Assembly (NCBI RefSeq): GCF_000225525.1
Contig: NZ_AGBF01000056.1
Coordinates: 1 to 36,529, forward strand
Direction of reading: 5' to 3'
Length of the DNA: 36,529 nt
From: Streptomyces zinciresistens K42
Lineage (GTDB): Bacteria; Actinomycetota; Actinomycetes; Streptomycetales; Streptomycetaceae
How positions within the stretch are numbered: the first letter of the stretch is position 1; each line of letters begins with the position of its first letter. Below are positions 7,937-15,572 of the stretch, in pieces. The notes under the pieces were generated by a model. That model had not been told where the DNA came from. It saw nothing but the letters and a program-made list of their open reading frames with translations, and searched no databases. Made by a program: the position numbers and the translations under genes.

Positions 7937-9159
7937 GCCGTCGAGCCTACGTGCGTCGGCTCCGGGTTCTCCGGGGTGCGCGGCTCCGGGAGCCCGGCCC
8001 GGTCCGCGCCGCCGCGCACCGGCCGCGGCAGCCGGTCCCGCGCGCGGGCGGCCAGCCCGCCGAGGCGCCGCAGGAACGACGTCGGCAGGAACACGGCGTC
8101 CGTCGCGATCATCGCCAGCGAGAAGAACGGCAGTCCGAGGACGACGGCGATCACGGCGTGCTCGGTCATCATCACGGCGAGAAGGACGTTCTTGACCCGC
8201 CGGTTGAACAGGGTGAACGGGAAGGCGACCTGGACGATGACCGTGCCGTAGGTGATGAGCATCACCATGGTGCCGCTGGAGGACAGCGCCTCCGCGAGGG
8301 CCGGCCAGGGCGAGAAGTAGTCCAGTTGCAGCGGGTAGTAGACCGCCGTGCCGTCCTGCCAGCGCGACCCCTGGACCTTGTACCAGCCCGCGGTCGCGTA
8401 GATCATGCACGCCTCGGCCATGATCACCAGCAGCGCGCCGTTGTGCACGACGTTGCCGACGACGTCGAGCAGGACCCGGGGCTGCACCGCGCGCGTGATC
8501 CGCCCCACGGTCCACCACACGCCCAGGGACAGCCACACGCCCCACAGGATCGCCGGGACGGTGATGTCGCCGTCGAGCCGGCCTCCCGCGGTCACCGCGA
8601 CCAGCCCGAACCCGAGCACCGCCCACAGCGCCGGCCCGGCCCGGTCGGGCGCGACCCGCTCCCCCCGCGCGCGTGCCTCACGGGCGCGCCGGGCGCGGCG
8701 CTCGTCCAGCGACCAGACCAGGCCGCAGCGCGTGAACACGAGGTAGATGCTCATCAGGTGCAGGACGTTGTCACCGCCGTCGCCCATGAAGACCGAGCGG
8801 TTCTGCAGCGACAGCACCCCGATCATGAACAGCACCGACATCGTGCGGGTGCGCCAGCCGAGCAGCAGCAGGACGCAGGCCAGCACGGCGAGGACGTAGA
8901 CGGTCTCGAACCAGAACGAACTGCTCGACCACATCAGGGCCGTGAACGCGCCGTTCGTGCCGATCAGCTGCTGGGCGAGGTCGAACGTCCACGGCCCGTC
9001 GGGGCCGTACATCTCCCGGCGGTTGGGGAACTCCCGCAGCAGGAACAGCAGCCAGGTCGCCGCGAAGCCGATGCGGATCACGGCCGTCTGGTAGGGCCCG
9101 AGGGCGGACTCGGTGACTTTGGCGATCCCGGAGGAGATCGCCAGGGAGAAGCGGTTCAC
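7933..9159 (-). CDS. HTTM-domain integral membrane protein (vitamin K carboxylase-like fold)
   Basis: This 408-aa polytopic protein has repeated hydrophobic segments (for example about 25-41, 85-101, 105-118, 175-192, 203-217, 235-255, 300-316 and 325-350). The stretch GDGGDNVLHLMSIYL (126-140) and the segment TAGWYKVQG followed by WQDGTAVYYPL (256-277) are typical of HTTM proteins, which resemble the membrane part of gamma-glutamyl carboxylase. The catalytic activity of bacterial HTTM proteins is mostly unknown. The GTG start overlaps the upstream DUF5819 stop as GTGA, and the stop overlaps the methyltransferase start, so the three genes are tightly coupled. The C-terminal tail (about 375-408) is proline-rich and probably cytoplasmic. 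A DoxX-like reading is less likely because of length and motif. Confidence 0.75.
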   Translation of the reverse strand: MNRFSLAISSGIAKVTESALGPYQTAVIRIGFAATWLLFLLREFPNRREMYGPDGPWTFDLAQQLIGTNGAFTALMWSSSSFWFETVYVLAVLACVLLLLGWRTRTMSVLFMIGVLSLQNRSVFMGDGGDNVLHLMSIYLVFTRCGLVWSLDERRARRAREARARGERVAPDRAGPALWAVLGFGLVAVTAGGRLDGDITVPAILWGVWLSLGVWWTVGRITRAVQPRVLLDVVGNVVHNGALLVIMAEACMIYATAGWYKVQGSRWQDGTAVYYPLQLDYFSPWPALAEALSSSGTMVMLITYGTVIVQVAFPFTLFNRRVKNVLLAVMMTEHAVIAVVLGLPFFSLAMIATDAVFLPTSFLRRLGGLAARARDRLPRPVRGGADRAGLPEPRTPENPEPTHVGSTA

Positions 9160-9968
9160 CGGTCGGCTCCCTCGGTCGGGTCCTCCGGCAGCCACCACCA
9201 GGGCAGCAGCCGGTAGGTGGGCTTGTCGGAGATCTTCTCGTCGCTCCACCGGGGCGGGGGCACGTTGGTGGTGCGCGAGCGGACCTGGACGCGTTCGAGG
9301 GAACCGCCCTCCCCGGCCGCGTTCTCGCGGTCGAGGCGCATCAGCACGATGTTGCGCAGATACGACTCCGACAGCGCCCCGCGCAGGCCGAGGGGCTTGT
9401 TGCGGGCGTCGTGCGTGGCGACGAAGAAGTCCCAGGCCCGGCGCAGTTCGTTCTGCTGGGTGTGGCTCGGCAGCAGATTGCCGTCGATGGCCCGGCCGTC
9501 CTGGGCGGACAGGTCGTACCAGCGGGTGGTGCGCGTGCCGCCGGTCGCCGTGGCGACCTGGGCACGCACCTCCACCGCGATGTTCTGCTGGAGCGGGTTC
9601 GGGGCGAACAGCTTCCAGTTCTGCTCGAACTCCGGGTAGATCCAGTCGTCGATCGCCTTGCCGTTCTGCTTGGTGATCGTGTTCGGCGGGGCGACGTGCA
9701 GGAAGACCATGCCGATGTGCACGCAGACGGTGACGGCCACGACCGCGACCGCGAGGGCGGCGGCGATCTGGTACTTCAGCGAGAGCGCGGCCACCCCCGT
9801 ACGGGGTTCCGGTCCCTCCGGGGACGCGACGGCGTACGGAGCCTGCGCCTCCGTACGGGATTCCGCCTCGGGCGCCGGTCCGGCGGGGGGCACGACGGCC
9901 GGCGGAGCCTGCGGCGGCCCCTCCCCGGGCCCCGGCCGCGCGTCCGGGCCTGCGTCGTGCGCGTCCAT
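9156..9968 (-). CDS. DUF5819-family membrane-anchored protein
   Basis: This 270-aa protein has a disordered Pro/Ala/Glu-rich N-terminus (1-60), one transmembrane helix (about 67-92) and an extracytoplasmic domain beginning with EFEQNWKLFAPNP (113-125), a family signature. The domain later shows NELRRAWDFF and a Trp/Pro-rich end (LLPWWWLPED). No enzymatic motif is recognisable. It precedes the HTTM gene with a 4-base GTGA overlap, which argues that the two proteins work together, perhaps as an HTTM enzyme with a surface partner. That pairing is inference. The gene is divergent from an acyl-CoA dehydrogenase across a 209-bp gap. Confidence 0.75.
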   Translation of the reverse strand: MDAHDAGPDARPGPGEGPPQAPPAVVPPAGPAPEAESRTEAQAPYAVASPEGPEPRTGVAALSLKYQIAAALAVAVVAVTVCVHIGMVFLHVAPPNTITKQNGKAIDDWIYPEFEQNWKLFAPNPLQQNIAVEVRAQVATATGGTRTTRWYDLSAQDGRAIDGNLLPSHTQQNELRRAWDFFVATHDARNKPLGLRGALSESYLRNIVLMRLDRENAAGEGGSLERVQVRSRTTNVPPPRWSDEKISDKPTYRLLPWWWLPEDPTEGADR

Positions 9969-10109
9969 CCTGCCCCGTTCCCCGGTCCCGGTCCGCCCTC
10001 CCGGGCGCTCGCACGGGAACGGTACTCAGGCCCACCCGCCGGGCACAGCCCCGGCGGACCGCCGATGCCCACACCATACGGGGGTCCGGGCGGGGCCATT
10101 CCCTTCTCC

Positions 10110-10123
10110 TAGAACCTGTTCTA
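10110..10123. promoter_or_regulatory. KstR-like palindrome upstream of the acyl-CoA dehydrogenase
   Basis: TAGAAC-CT-GTTCTA is a perfect inverted repeat and matches TNNAACNNGTTNNA, the box bound by mycobacterial KstR, a TetR repressor of sterol catabolism. It is 55 bases before the acyl-CoA dehydrogenase start. A KstR-type or other acyl-CoA-responsive TetR regulator is a reasonable candidate. No such regulator gene adjoins it, and the TetR at 3191 has a different-looking site. Confidence 0.55.
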
Positions 10124-10125
10124 TC

Positions 10126-10140
10126 TTGACGCTCCGTCAG
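10126..10140. promoter_or_regulatory. Second palindrome before the acyl-CoA dehydrogenase
   Basis: TTGACG-CTC-CGTCAG contains the perfect repeat TGACG/CGTCA with a 3-bp spacer, only two bases after the KstR-like box. The left arm also reads as a possible -35 element (TTGACG), although no convincing -10 follows at 17 bp. It may be an operator for a second factor or a promoter element. Confidence 0.4.
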
Positions 10141-10177
10141 ATCGCCGTGCTTGGGGACGTGTGGAAGGGCAGGGACC

Positions 10178-11311
10178 GTGGACTTCACCTTCACCGAGGA
10201 ACAGCGGGCGGCGGCCGAGGCGGCACGCGGGGTGTTCGCCGGGGTCGCGCCCGACTCCGTGCCCTCTCCCGCGCTCACGCCCGGCGCCGTCGCGGACGGG
10301 TTCGACCGCCCCCTGTGGGGCCGCCTCGCCGACGCCGACCTGCTGAGCCTGCTGCTCGCCGAGGAGCACGGCGGGGCCGGCCTCGACGCGATCGCCCTCT
10401 GCCTGGTGCTGCGCGAGTCGGCGCGGGTCCTGGCCCGGGTGCCGCTGCTGGAGCACAGCGCGGCACTGGCGGCCGTCCAGGCGTACGGCGGCCCCGGCGA
10501 GCACACCGGCCTGCTCGCCCGCGCGGGGCGCGGCGAGAGCGTGCTGACGGTCGCCGCCCACGGCCGCACCGGCCACGACCCGGCCGAGCTCGCGGTCACC
10601 GCCCGCCCGGACGGCGGGAACTGGGTACTGGACGGCGCGCAGACCGCGGTGCCCTGGGCCTACGACGCCGATCTCGTCGTCGTCCCGGCCCGTACCGCCG
10701 ACGACCGGACCGTCCTCGCCCTGGTCCCGCCCACCGCGCCCGGCGTCTCCCTGGCCGAGCAGTTCTCCACCAGCGGTGAGCGGCTCGCGGAACTGCGCCT
10801 CGACGCGGCACGGCTCGTCCCGGAGGACGTCCTGGAGGCCGAGGGGGCCTGGGAGCGGCTGCGGGAGCTGCTGGCCACGGGAACCTGCGCGCTCGCCCTC
10901 GGCCTGGGGGAACGGGTGCTGGAGATGACCTCCGCCTACGCGGGCCGGCGGGTGCAGTTCGGGCATCCCATCGCCACGTTCCAGGCGGTCGCCGTGCAGT
11001 CCGCCGACCGCTACATCGACCTGCGCGCCATGGAGGCCACGCTGTGGCAGGCCGCGTGGCGCATCGCCTCGGGGGCCGCGGGGGCGCTGCCCGCGGCCGG
11101 GGACGTGGCCGTGGCGAAGATCTGGGCCTCGGAGGGGGTACGGCGGGTCGTGCAGACGGCCCAGCACCTGCACGGCGGCTTCGGCGCCGACGTCGAGTAC
11201 CCGCTGCACCGGTACCACGCCTGGGCCAAGCACCTGGAGCTGGCGCTCGGCCCGGCGGCGGCGCACGAGGACGCCCTCGGGGATCTGCTGGCCGCGCACC
11301 CGCTGAGCTGA
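10178..11311 (+). CDS. Acyl-CoA dehydrogenase
   Basis: This 377-aa protein follows the acyl-CoA dehydrogenase plan: an N-terminal helical domain (FTEEQRAAAEAARGVF), a middle beta domain (about 110-220) and a C-terminal FAD-binding helical domain with QFGHPIATFQAVAVQSAD and the conserved QHLHGGFGADVEYPLHRYH. FAD-dependent family members introduce the alpha-beta double bond into acyl-CoAs. Substrate length is not predictable, and the catalytic base is not obvious by eye. The GTG start at 10178 is preferred over an upstream in-frame codon because MDFTFTEEQ is the typical family start and GGAAGGGCAGGG precedes it. The gene stands alone, downstream of two palindromes. Paired FadE heteromers of steroid catabolism have a second subunit gene, which is absent here. 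Confidence 0.85.
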   Translation: MDFTFTEEQRAAAEAARGVFAGVAPDSVPSPALTPGAVADGFDRPLWGRLADADLLSLLLAEEHGGAGLDAIALCLVLRESARVLARVPLLEHSAALAAVQAYGGPGEHTGLLARAGRGESVLTVAAHGRTGHDPAELAVTARPDGGNWVLDGAQTAVPWAYDADLVVVPARTADDRTVLALVPPTAPGVSLAEQFSTSGERLAELRLDAARLVPEDVLEAEGAWERLRELLATGTCALALGLGERVLEMTSAYAGRRVQFGHPIATFQAVAVQSADRYIDLRAMEATLWQAAWRIASGAAGALPAAGDVAVAKIWASEGVRRVVQTAQHLHGGFGADVEYPLHRYHAWAKHLELALGPAAAHEDALGDLLAAHPLS

Positions 11312-11387
11312 CCGGCACGGTGCCCGCCACGTCGGTTCGCGGAGCCGGGGCTCCCCCGCGCGCGCCGGCCCGCGGCGCCGGGGCGGG

Positions 11388-11735
11388 TCAGAGGACGAAG
11401 CCGGGCTGTCCCCGACCGTCGACCACGGGGCGGGCCGCCGCCGCCCAGACCTGCATGCCGCCGTCGACGTTCACGGCGTCCACACCCTGCTGGACGAGGT
11501 ACATCGCGACCTGCGCCGAACGTCCGCCGGACCGGCAGATCACATGCACGCGGCCGTCCTGCGGAGCGGCCTCGGTGAACTCGCCGTAACGGGCCGCGAA
11601 CTCGCTGAGGGGGATGTGCAGTGCCCCTTCGGCGTGCCCCGCCTGCCACTCGTCGTCCTCACGGACGTCCAGCAGGAAGTCGTCGTCCTTGAGGTCCGCG
11701 ACCTCGACCGTGGGTACGCCAGATCCGAAATGCAT
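11388..11735 (-). CDS. Rhodanese-domain sulfurtransferase
   Basis: This 115-aa protein is a single rhodanese domain. It shows FLLDVREDDEWQAGHAEGALHIP (its DVRE and GH/HIP signatures at about 20-42) and the active-site loop CRSGGRSA with Cys67 as the persulfide carrier. Such proteins move sulfane sulfur from thiosulfate or cysteine desulfurases to acceptors. The protein is cytoplasmic (no signal peptide) and monocistronic, convergent with the acyl-CoA dehydrogenase. Its physiological partner is not indicated by neighbours. Confidence 0.88.
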   Translation of the reverse strand: MHFGSGVPTVEVADLKDDDFLLDVREDDEWQAGHAEGALHIPLSEFAARYGEFTEAAPQDGRVHVICRSGGRSAQVAMYLVQQGVDAVNVDGGMQVWAAAARPVVDGRGQPGFVL

Positions 11736-11810
11736 GCCCCGACGCTACCCGACCGGACCGCGGGGCCGTGATCCTCCCGCCGGGAGCACCCCGGCTGCCG
11801 GCCGGCGCGC

Positions 11811-12740
11811 TCAGCCCTCTTCGCCCGCGTCCGCGCCGAGCAGTCCGGCCAGCTCCTCCTCGCGCCGCGCGACCTGCGCCAGAAGCTGCTCAGCGATCTC
11901 CTCCAGGAGCCGGTCCGGGTCGTCCGGGGCCAGGCGCAGCATCCCACCGATCGCGCTCTCCTCCAGCTCCCTGGCGACCAGGGCGAGCATCTCCTTGCGC
12001 TGGGCCAGCCACTCCAGGCGGGCGTAGAGATCCTCGGCGGGGGTCGGTCCGGGCTCCTCGGGCACCGGCCCCACGGCCCACTCCTCGGCCAGCTCGCGCA
12101 GCAGTGCCTCGTCCCCGCGCGCGTAGGCCGCGTTGACCCGGGTGATGAACTCCTCGCGCCGGGCGCGCTCGTCCGCCTCCTGCGCGAGGTCCGGGTGGGC
12201 CTTGCGGGCCAGCTCGCGGTAGAGCTTGCGGGCCTCGTCGCTGGGACGCACCCGCTGCGGCGGCCGCACCGGCTGATCCGTGAGCATCGCGACGGCCTCC
12301 GGGAACAGCCCCGAGTCGTCCATCCACCCGTGGAACAGCTCCTCGACGCCGGGCATCGGCAGCACCCGCGCGCGGGCCTCCTCGGCCTTGCGGATGTCCT
12401 CGGGGTCGCCGGAGCGAGCGGCGACGGCCTCCGCGATCCGGGCGTCCAGCTCGTCGAGTCGGGCGTACATCGGGCCGAGCTTCTGGTGGTGCAGCCGGGA
12501 GAAGTTGTCCACCTCGACGCGGAAGGTCTCCACCGCGATCTCGTACTCGATCAGCGCCTGCTCGGCGGCCCGTACGGCGCGCTCCAGCCGCTCCTCGGGC
12601 CGCGCCGCGCTCTGGTCGGACCCGGCCTGCGCCTGTGCCCCACCACCCTGCTCGGCCGCGCCGACGGGCGCCTGGTCACCGCCCGGCGCGGGCGCACCGG
12701 CGGTCTCGGCCTGGGACTGCTCAGCTTCCGGCGTAGTCAC
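11811..12740 (-). CDS. J-domain protein with coiled-coil region
   Basis: This 309-aa protein has a disordered Ala/Gln/Gly-rich N-terminus (1-45), a helical region likely to coil (about 50-120), a J-domain-like segment (about 165-220) with the diagnostic HPD at 182-184 in RKLYRELARKAHPDLA, and an acidic helical C-terminus. The HPD tripeptide stimulates DnaK ATPase in genuine J-proteins. It lacks the Gly/Phe and zinc-finger regions of DnaJ, so it is a specialised co-chaperone (class C-like) or a J-like adaptor. The start is GTG at 12740, giving VTTPEAEQSQ; no strong ribosome site is visible, so the start is uncertain. The client is unknown. Confidence 0.72.
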   Translation of the reverse strand: MTTPEAEQSQAETAGAPAPGGDQAPVGAAEQGGGAQAQAGSDQSAARPEERLERAVRAAEQALIEYEIAVETFRVEVDNFSRLHHQKLGPMYARLDELDARIAEAVAARSGDPEDIRKAEEARARVLPMPGVEELFHGWMDDSGLFPEAVAMLTDQPVRPPQRVRPSDEARKLYRELARKAHPDLAQEADERARREEFITRVNAAYARGDEALLRELAEEWAVGPVPEEPGPTPAEDLYARLEWLAQRKEMLALVARELEESAIGGMLRLAPDDPDRLLEEIAEQLLAQVARREEELAGLLGADAGEEG

Positions 12741-12935
12741 CCGCCCAGCGTAGGCCACACCGGAACCGACGCTTCTGGCAACGGCTCCCCGGGGGCGGGC
12801 CACCACCGCCCGCGGCCCGCCGCCACGCCCTCCGCGCACCCCGCCGGACCCGGCCCCGGCGCCGTACGGGCCCGCTTCACGCCGCGCCGTCCCCACGGGC
12901 CGGCCTCCCCGGCCCTCCCCGGCCGGAACCGCTTC

Positions 12936-14381
12936 TCACACCCCCATCTCGGCGGCGACCCGTCCCGCGCGCACCGCCGCCACCAGGTCGGTGTGGTCCG
13001 CCTCGGTGCGGTCGGCGTAGGTGAGGGCGAAGGTGGCGATCGCCTCGTCCAACTGCTCGTTCTTGCCGCAGTAGCCGGCGAGGAGACGGGGGTCGACGCT
13101 GTGCGAGTGGGCGCGGGCCAGCAGGGCGCCGGTCATCCGCGCGTAGTCGTCGAGCTGGTCGGCGGCCAGCGCGGCGGGGTCGACACTGCCCTTGCGGTTG
13201 CGGAACTGCCGCACCTGGAACGGGCGGCCGTCCACCGTCGTCCAGCCCAGCAGCGTGTCGCTGACCACCTGCATGCGCTTCTGGCCGAGGACCACGCGGC
13301 GGCCCTCGTGCTCCTCGCCGGGCACCTCGAAACCGGCCGTCACCAGGTGCGGGACGAGGGCCGACGGGCGGGCCTCCTTCACCTGGAGGACCAGGGGCTC
13401 GCCGCGGTGGTCCAGCAGCAGCACGACGTAGGACCGGGTGCCCACGCTGCCCGTGCCGACCACGCGGAAGGCCACGTCGTGCACGGCGTGCCGGGCCAGC
13501 AGGGGGTGCCGGTCCTCGGAGAGCGAGGCGACGTACCCCTCCAGCGCCTCCACCACGGCCGCCGCCTCCTCGTCCGGCACCCGGCGCAGCACCGGCGGGG
13601 CGTCGACGAACCGGCGCCCGCCGTCCTCGGTCGCTTCCGTGGACTTCGCCGCGAAGCGTCCGCTGGTGTTGGCCCGCGCCTTCTCCGAGACCCGCTCCAG
13701 CGTGCCCAGCAGGTCATGGGCGTCGGTGTAGGAGACGAGCTCCTCGTCCGCGATCGCGTTCCACGCGTCCAGCACCGGGAGCTTGGCCAGCAGGCGCATG
13801 GTCCGCCGGTAGGCGCCCGCCGCGTCGTGCGCCGCCTCCCGGCACACGTCCTCGTCCGCCCCGGCCTCCCGGCCCGCGAGCACCAGCGAGGTGGCCAGCC
13901 GCTTGAGGTCCCACTCCCAGGGGCCGTACAGCGTCTCGTCGAAGTCGTTCAGATCGATGATCAGGCCGCCGCGCGCGTCGCCGTACAGACCGAAGTTCCC
14001 CGCGTGCGCGTCCCCGCAGATCTGGGCGCGGATGCCGGTGATCGGGGTGCGGGCGAGGTCGTGGGCCATCAGCCCGGCCGAGCCGCGCAGGAAGGCGAAC
14101 GGCGTCGCCGCCATGCGCCCCACCCTGATCGGCGCCAGATCGGGGAGCCGGCCGCGGTTGGACTCCTCGACGGCGGCCACGGCGTCGGGCCGGTCCGCGA
14201 CCAGCTCCAGCAGGGAGTGCTCGCCGCGCGGCAGCCGCTCGCGCAGCGCCTTGCCCTCCTTCTTCGGGGAGCCGCCACAGCTCCGCTCGGCGAAACCCCG
14301 CACCCGGGGCAGCCGCCGCGTCACCGACTCCGGCTCCGCCCCGGCCGCCTCCGCCGCACTCCGCGCACCGACCTCGGTCAT
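12936..14381 (-). CDS. DUF2252-family protein (kinase-like fold)
   Basis: This 481-aa protein carries the DUF2252 signature. ICGDAHAGNFGLYGD (121-135) resembles the Brenner loop of aminoglycoside phosphotransferases and kinases, and IIDLNDFDETLYGPWEWD (141-158) takes the place of the DFG metal loop. By family resemblance it may be a phosphotransferase, but no substrate is known. The start MTEVGARSAAEA has GGGGGAGG eight bases upstream. Upstream in-frame codons exist as far as 14492 but lack a good ribosome site. It is monocistronic, and a DnaA box lies in its promoter-side gap. Confidence 0.8.
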   Translation of the reverse strand: MTEVGARSAAEAAGAEPESVTRRLPRVRGFAERSCGGSPKKEGKALRERLPRGEHSLLELVADRPDAVAAVEESNRGRLPDLAPIRVGRMAATPFAFLRGSAGLMAHDLARTPITGIRAQICGDAHAGNFGLYGDARGGLIIDLNDFDETLYGPWEWDLKRLATSLVLAGREAGADEDVCREAAHDAAGAYRRTMRLLAKLPVLDAWNAIADEELVSYTDAHDLLGTLERVSEKARANTSGRFAAKSTEATEDGGRRFVDAPPVLRRVPDEEAAAVVEALEGYVASLSEDRHPLLARHAVHDVAFRVVGTGSVGTRSYVVLLLDHRGEPLVLQVKEARPSALVPHLVTAGFEVPGEEHEGRRVVLGQKRMQVVSDTLLGWTTVDGRPFQVRQFRNRKGSVDPAALAADQLDDYARMTGALLARAHSHSVDPRLLAGYCGKNEQLDEAIATFALTYADRTEADHTDLVAAVRAGRVAAEMGV

Positions 14382-14459
14382 ACCGACCGCCTCCCCCGCT
14401 CCCGCACGAACATCAACTCGTGCCGACGTTACAACCGGTGGCCGATACGCGTCAGACCC

Positions 14460-14468
14460 TGTGGACAA
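14460..14468 (-). promoter_or_regulatory. DnaA box, isolated
   Basis: TGTGGACAA (reverse of TTGTCCACA) lies in the gap between the DUF2252 gene and the HxlR remnant. A second near match, TGTGGAAAA, is at 14496-14504 in the same orientation. A single strong box may act only as a DnaA titration site or be chance. Confidence 0.5.
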
Positions 14469-14531
14469 CTCCGTTGCCGCGGCGGCCTCCACACCTGTGG
14501 AAAACCCGTCCGCGCCCGGCGGGCGCCCGCC

Positions 14532-14720
14532 TCAGCAGCCGTCGGGCCGCTCCTCCTCGGGCCGATGCTTCCCGGCCCAGCCGCCCAGGGCGGCGAGCGC
14601 GGGCTCCAGCGCCGCCCCCGCGCCGGTCAGGCGGTACACCACCCGCAGCGGCGGCCCCTCGTACACCTCGCGCACCACCAGTCCCGCGGCCCCGCGGAGC
14701 ACGATGCGTCCCCGCGGAGC
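14532..14720 (-). pseudogene. HxlR-type regulator remnant (C-terminal part only)
   Basis: The frame ending at 14532 encodes GLVVREVYEGPPLRVVYRLT followed by GAGAALEPALAALGGWAGKH, which matches the wing and C-terminal helix of HxlR-family winged-helix regulators. The first half of the domain, including the recognition helix, is missing. The sequence before GLVV (RAPRGRIVLRGAA) is unlike the family. The usual length is about 110-150 residues; here at most about 63-75 are open. An 11-bp direct repeat (CCCCGCGGAGC at 14690-14700 and 14710-14720) sits at the apparent break. It is probably a decayed gene that once faced the DUF1304 gene. Confidence 0.6.
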
Positions 14721-14766
14721 CCGGTCCGCCGCCGGGAGCCCGGCCCCCCACCGGCACAATCACCGC

Positions 14767-15129
14767 ATGCATGCGATCTCAGTCGTCCTCGTCGCCCTCA
14801 TGGCGCTGCTGCACGTCTACATCCTGGTGCTGGAGATGTTCCTGTGGCAGCGCGCTCCGGGCCGCCGCTTCCACGGCTTCGACGCCGAACTGGCCCGCGC
14901 CACCGCGCCGCTGGCCGCCAACCAGGGCCTCTACAACGGCTTTCTGGCCGCGGGCCTGGTCTGGGGCCTGATCGCCGACGACCCGACCGGCCAGCGGGCC
15001 CAGGTCTTCTTCCTGTCCTGCATCGTCGTCGCCGGGATCTACGGCGCCGCCACCGCCAACCGCCGCATCCTCTTCGCCCAGGCCCTGCCCGCCGCGGTGA
15101 CCCTCGCCACGGTCCTCGCGGCGGGCTGA
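14767..15129 (+). CDS. DUF1304-family small membrane protein
   Basis: This 120-aa protein has four predicted membrane segments (about 4-24, 50-68, 78-93 and 102-119). It begins MHAISVVLVALMALLHVYI and contains EMFLWQRAPGRRFHGF and NQGLYNGFLAAGL, typical of DUF1304. Function is unknown; the family is often called a putative integral membrane protein. The ATG at 14767 aligns with the family start. The HxlR remnant just upstream in the opposite direction suggests it was once regulated by that protein. A 15-bp hairpin directly follows the stop. Confidence 0.8.
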   Translation: MHAISVVLVALMALLHVYILVLEMFLWQRAPGRRFHGFDAELARATAPLAANQGLYNGFLAAGLVWGLIADDPTGQRAQVFFLSCIVVAGIYGAATANRRILFAQALPAAVTLATVLAAG

Positions 15130-15130
15130 G

Positions 15131-15172
15131 CACCGCCGTGGCCTGAGAGCTTCATCACAGGCCACGGCGGTG
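15131..15172 (+). terminator. Hairpin terminator after the DUF1304 gene
   Basis: CACCGCCGTGGCCTG (15131-15145) and its exact complement (15158-15172) form a perfect 15-bp stem with a 12-base loop, starting one base after the stop codon. No U-run follows, as is usual in Streptomyces. Confidence 0.8.
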
Positions 15173-15250
15173 AAGGGCGGCGCGGCCGGCCGGCACACGG
15201 CACACGGCACGGAGCACACGAGGGGACGGACGACCTCGCGGACACAGCAG

Positions 15251-15284
15251 AAGAGGCGGCATCGTGTCTACGATGCCGCCTCTT
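15251..15284 (-). terminator. Hairpin terminator for tRNA-Leu
   Basis: AAGAGGCGGCATCG and CGATGCCGCCTCTT form a perfect 14-bp stem with the loop TGTCTA. It starts seven bases beyond the 3' end of the minus-strand tRNA-Leu and ends that transcript. It may also stop plus-strand transcription. Confidence 0.8.
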
Positions 15285-15290
15285 CGAGTG

Positions 15291-15374
15291 TGCGCGAGGG
15301 GGGAGTTGAACCCCCACGCCCTTGCGGGCACTGGAACCTGAATCCAGCGCGTCTGCCTATTCCGCCACCCGCGC
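15291..15374 (-). tRNA. tRNA-Leu (anticodon CAG)
   Basis: On the minus strand the gene starts GCGCGGGTGGCGGAATAGGC. It has the acceptor stem GCGCGGG/CTCGCGC, an anticodon arm CTGGA-TTCAGGT-TCCAG with anticodon CAG, a long class II variable arm (TGCCCGCAAGGGCGT) and the T arm GGGGGTTCAACTCCCCC. The length is 84 bases and no CCA is encoded. A tRNA-Leu also lies next to fhaA in M. tuberculosis, so the position is probably conserved. Confidence 0.95.
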
Positions 15375-15572
15375 ATTGGGTGTGTCTTCCGGGCCTTTCC
15401 GTGCGGTTCGGCGCCTTCCGACATGCAGAACATTAGCACGCCCCCCAGGGTGGGATCACCTCACTTATCCCCAGGCAGCCCGCCGTACGACGGCCCTCCC
15501 GGCGCCCACCAGCGCACTCGGCGGACGCGGACCCGCACCGCCCCGGATCCGGTGCCCCCGGTTCCGTATCAG

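Noticed and set aside
7933..10599. An 888-codon minus-strand frame running through the HTTM gene, DUF5819 and into the acyl-CoA dehydrogenase
   Set aside because: Only the first 408 codons before the stop match a family; the rest is out of frame with DUF5819 and antisense to the dehydrogenase. GTG 9159 with a GTGA overlap is a better start.
12195..15146. A 983-codon open frame on the plus strand across the DUF2252 gene
   Set aside because: It is antisense to two clear genes (J-domain protein and DUF2252), and its translation is Arg/Gly/Pro/His-rich with no domain. Long antisense frames are normal in DNA this GC-rich.
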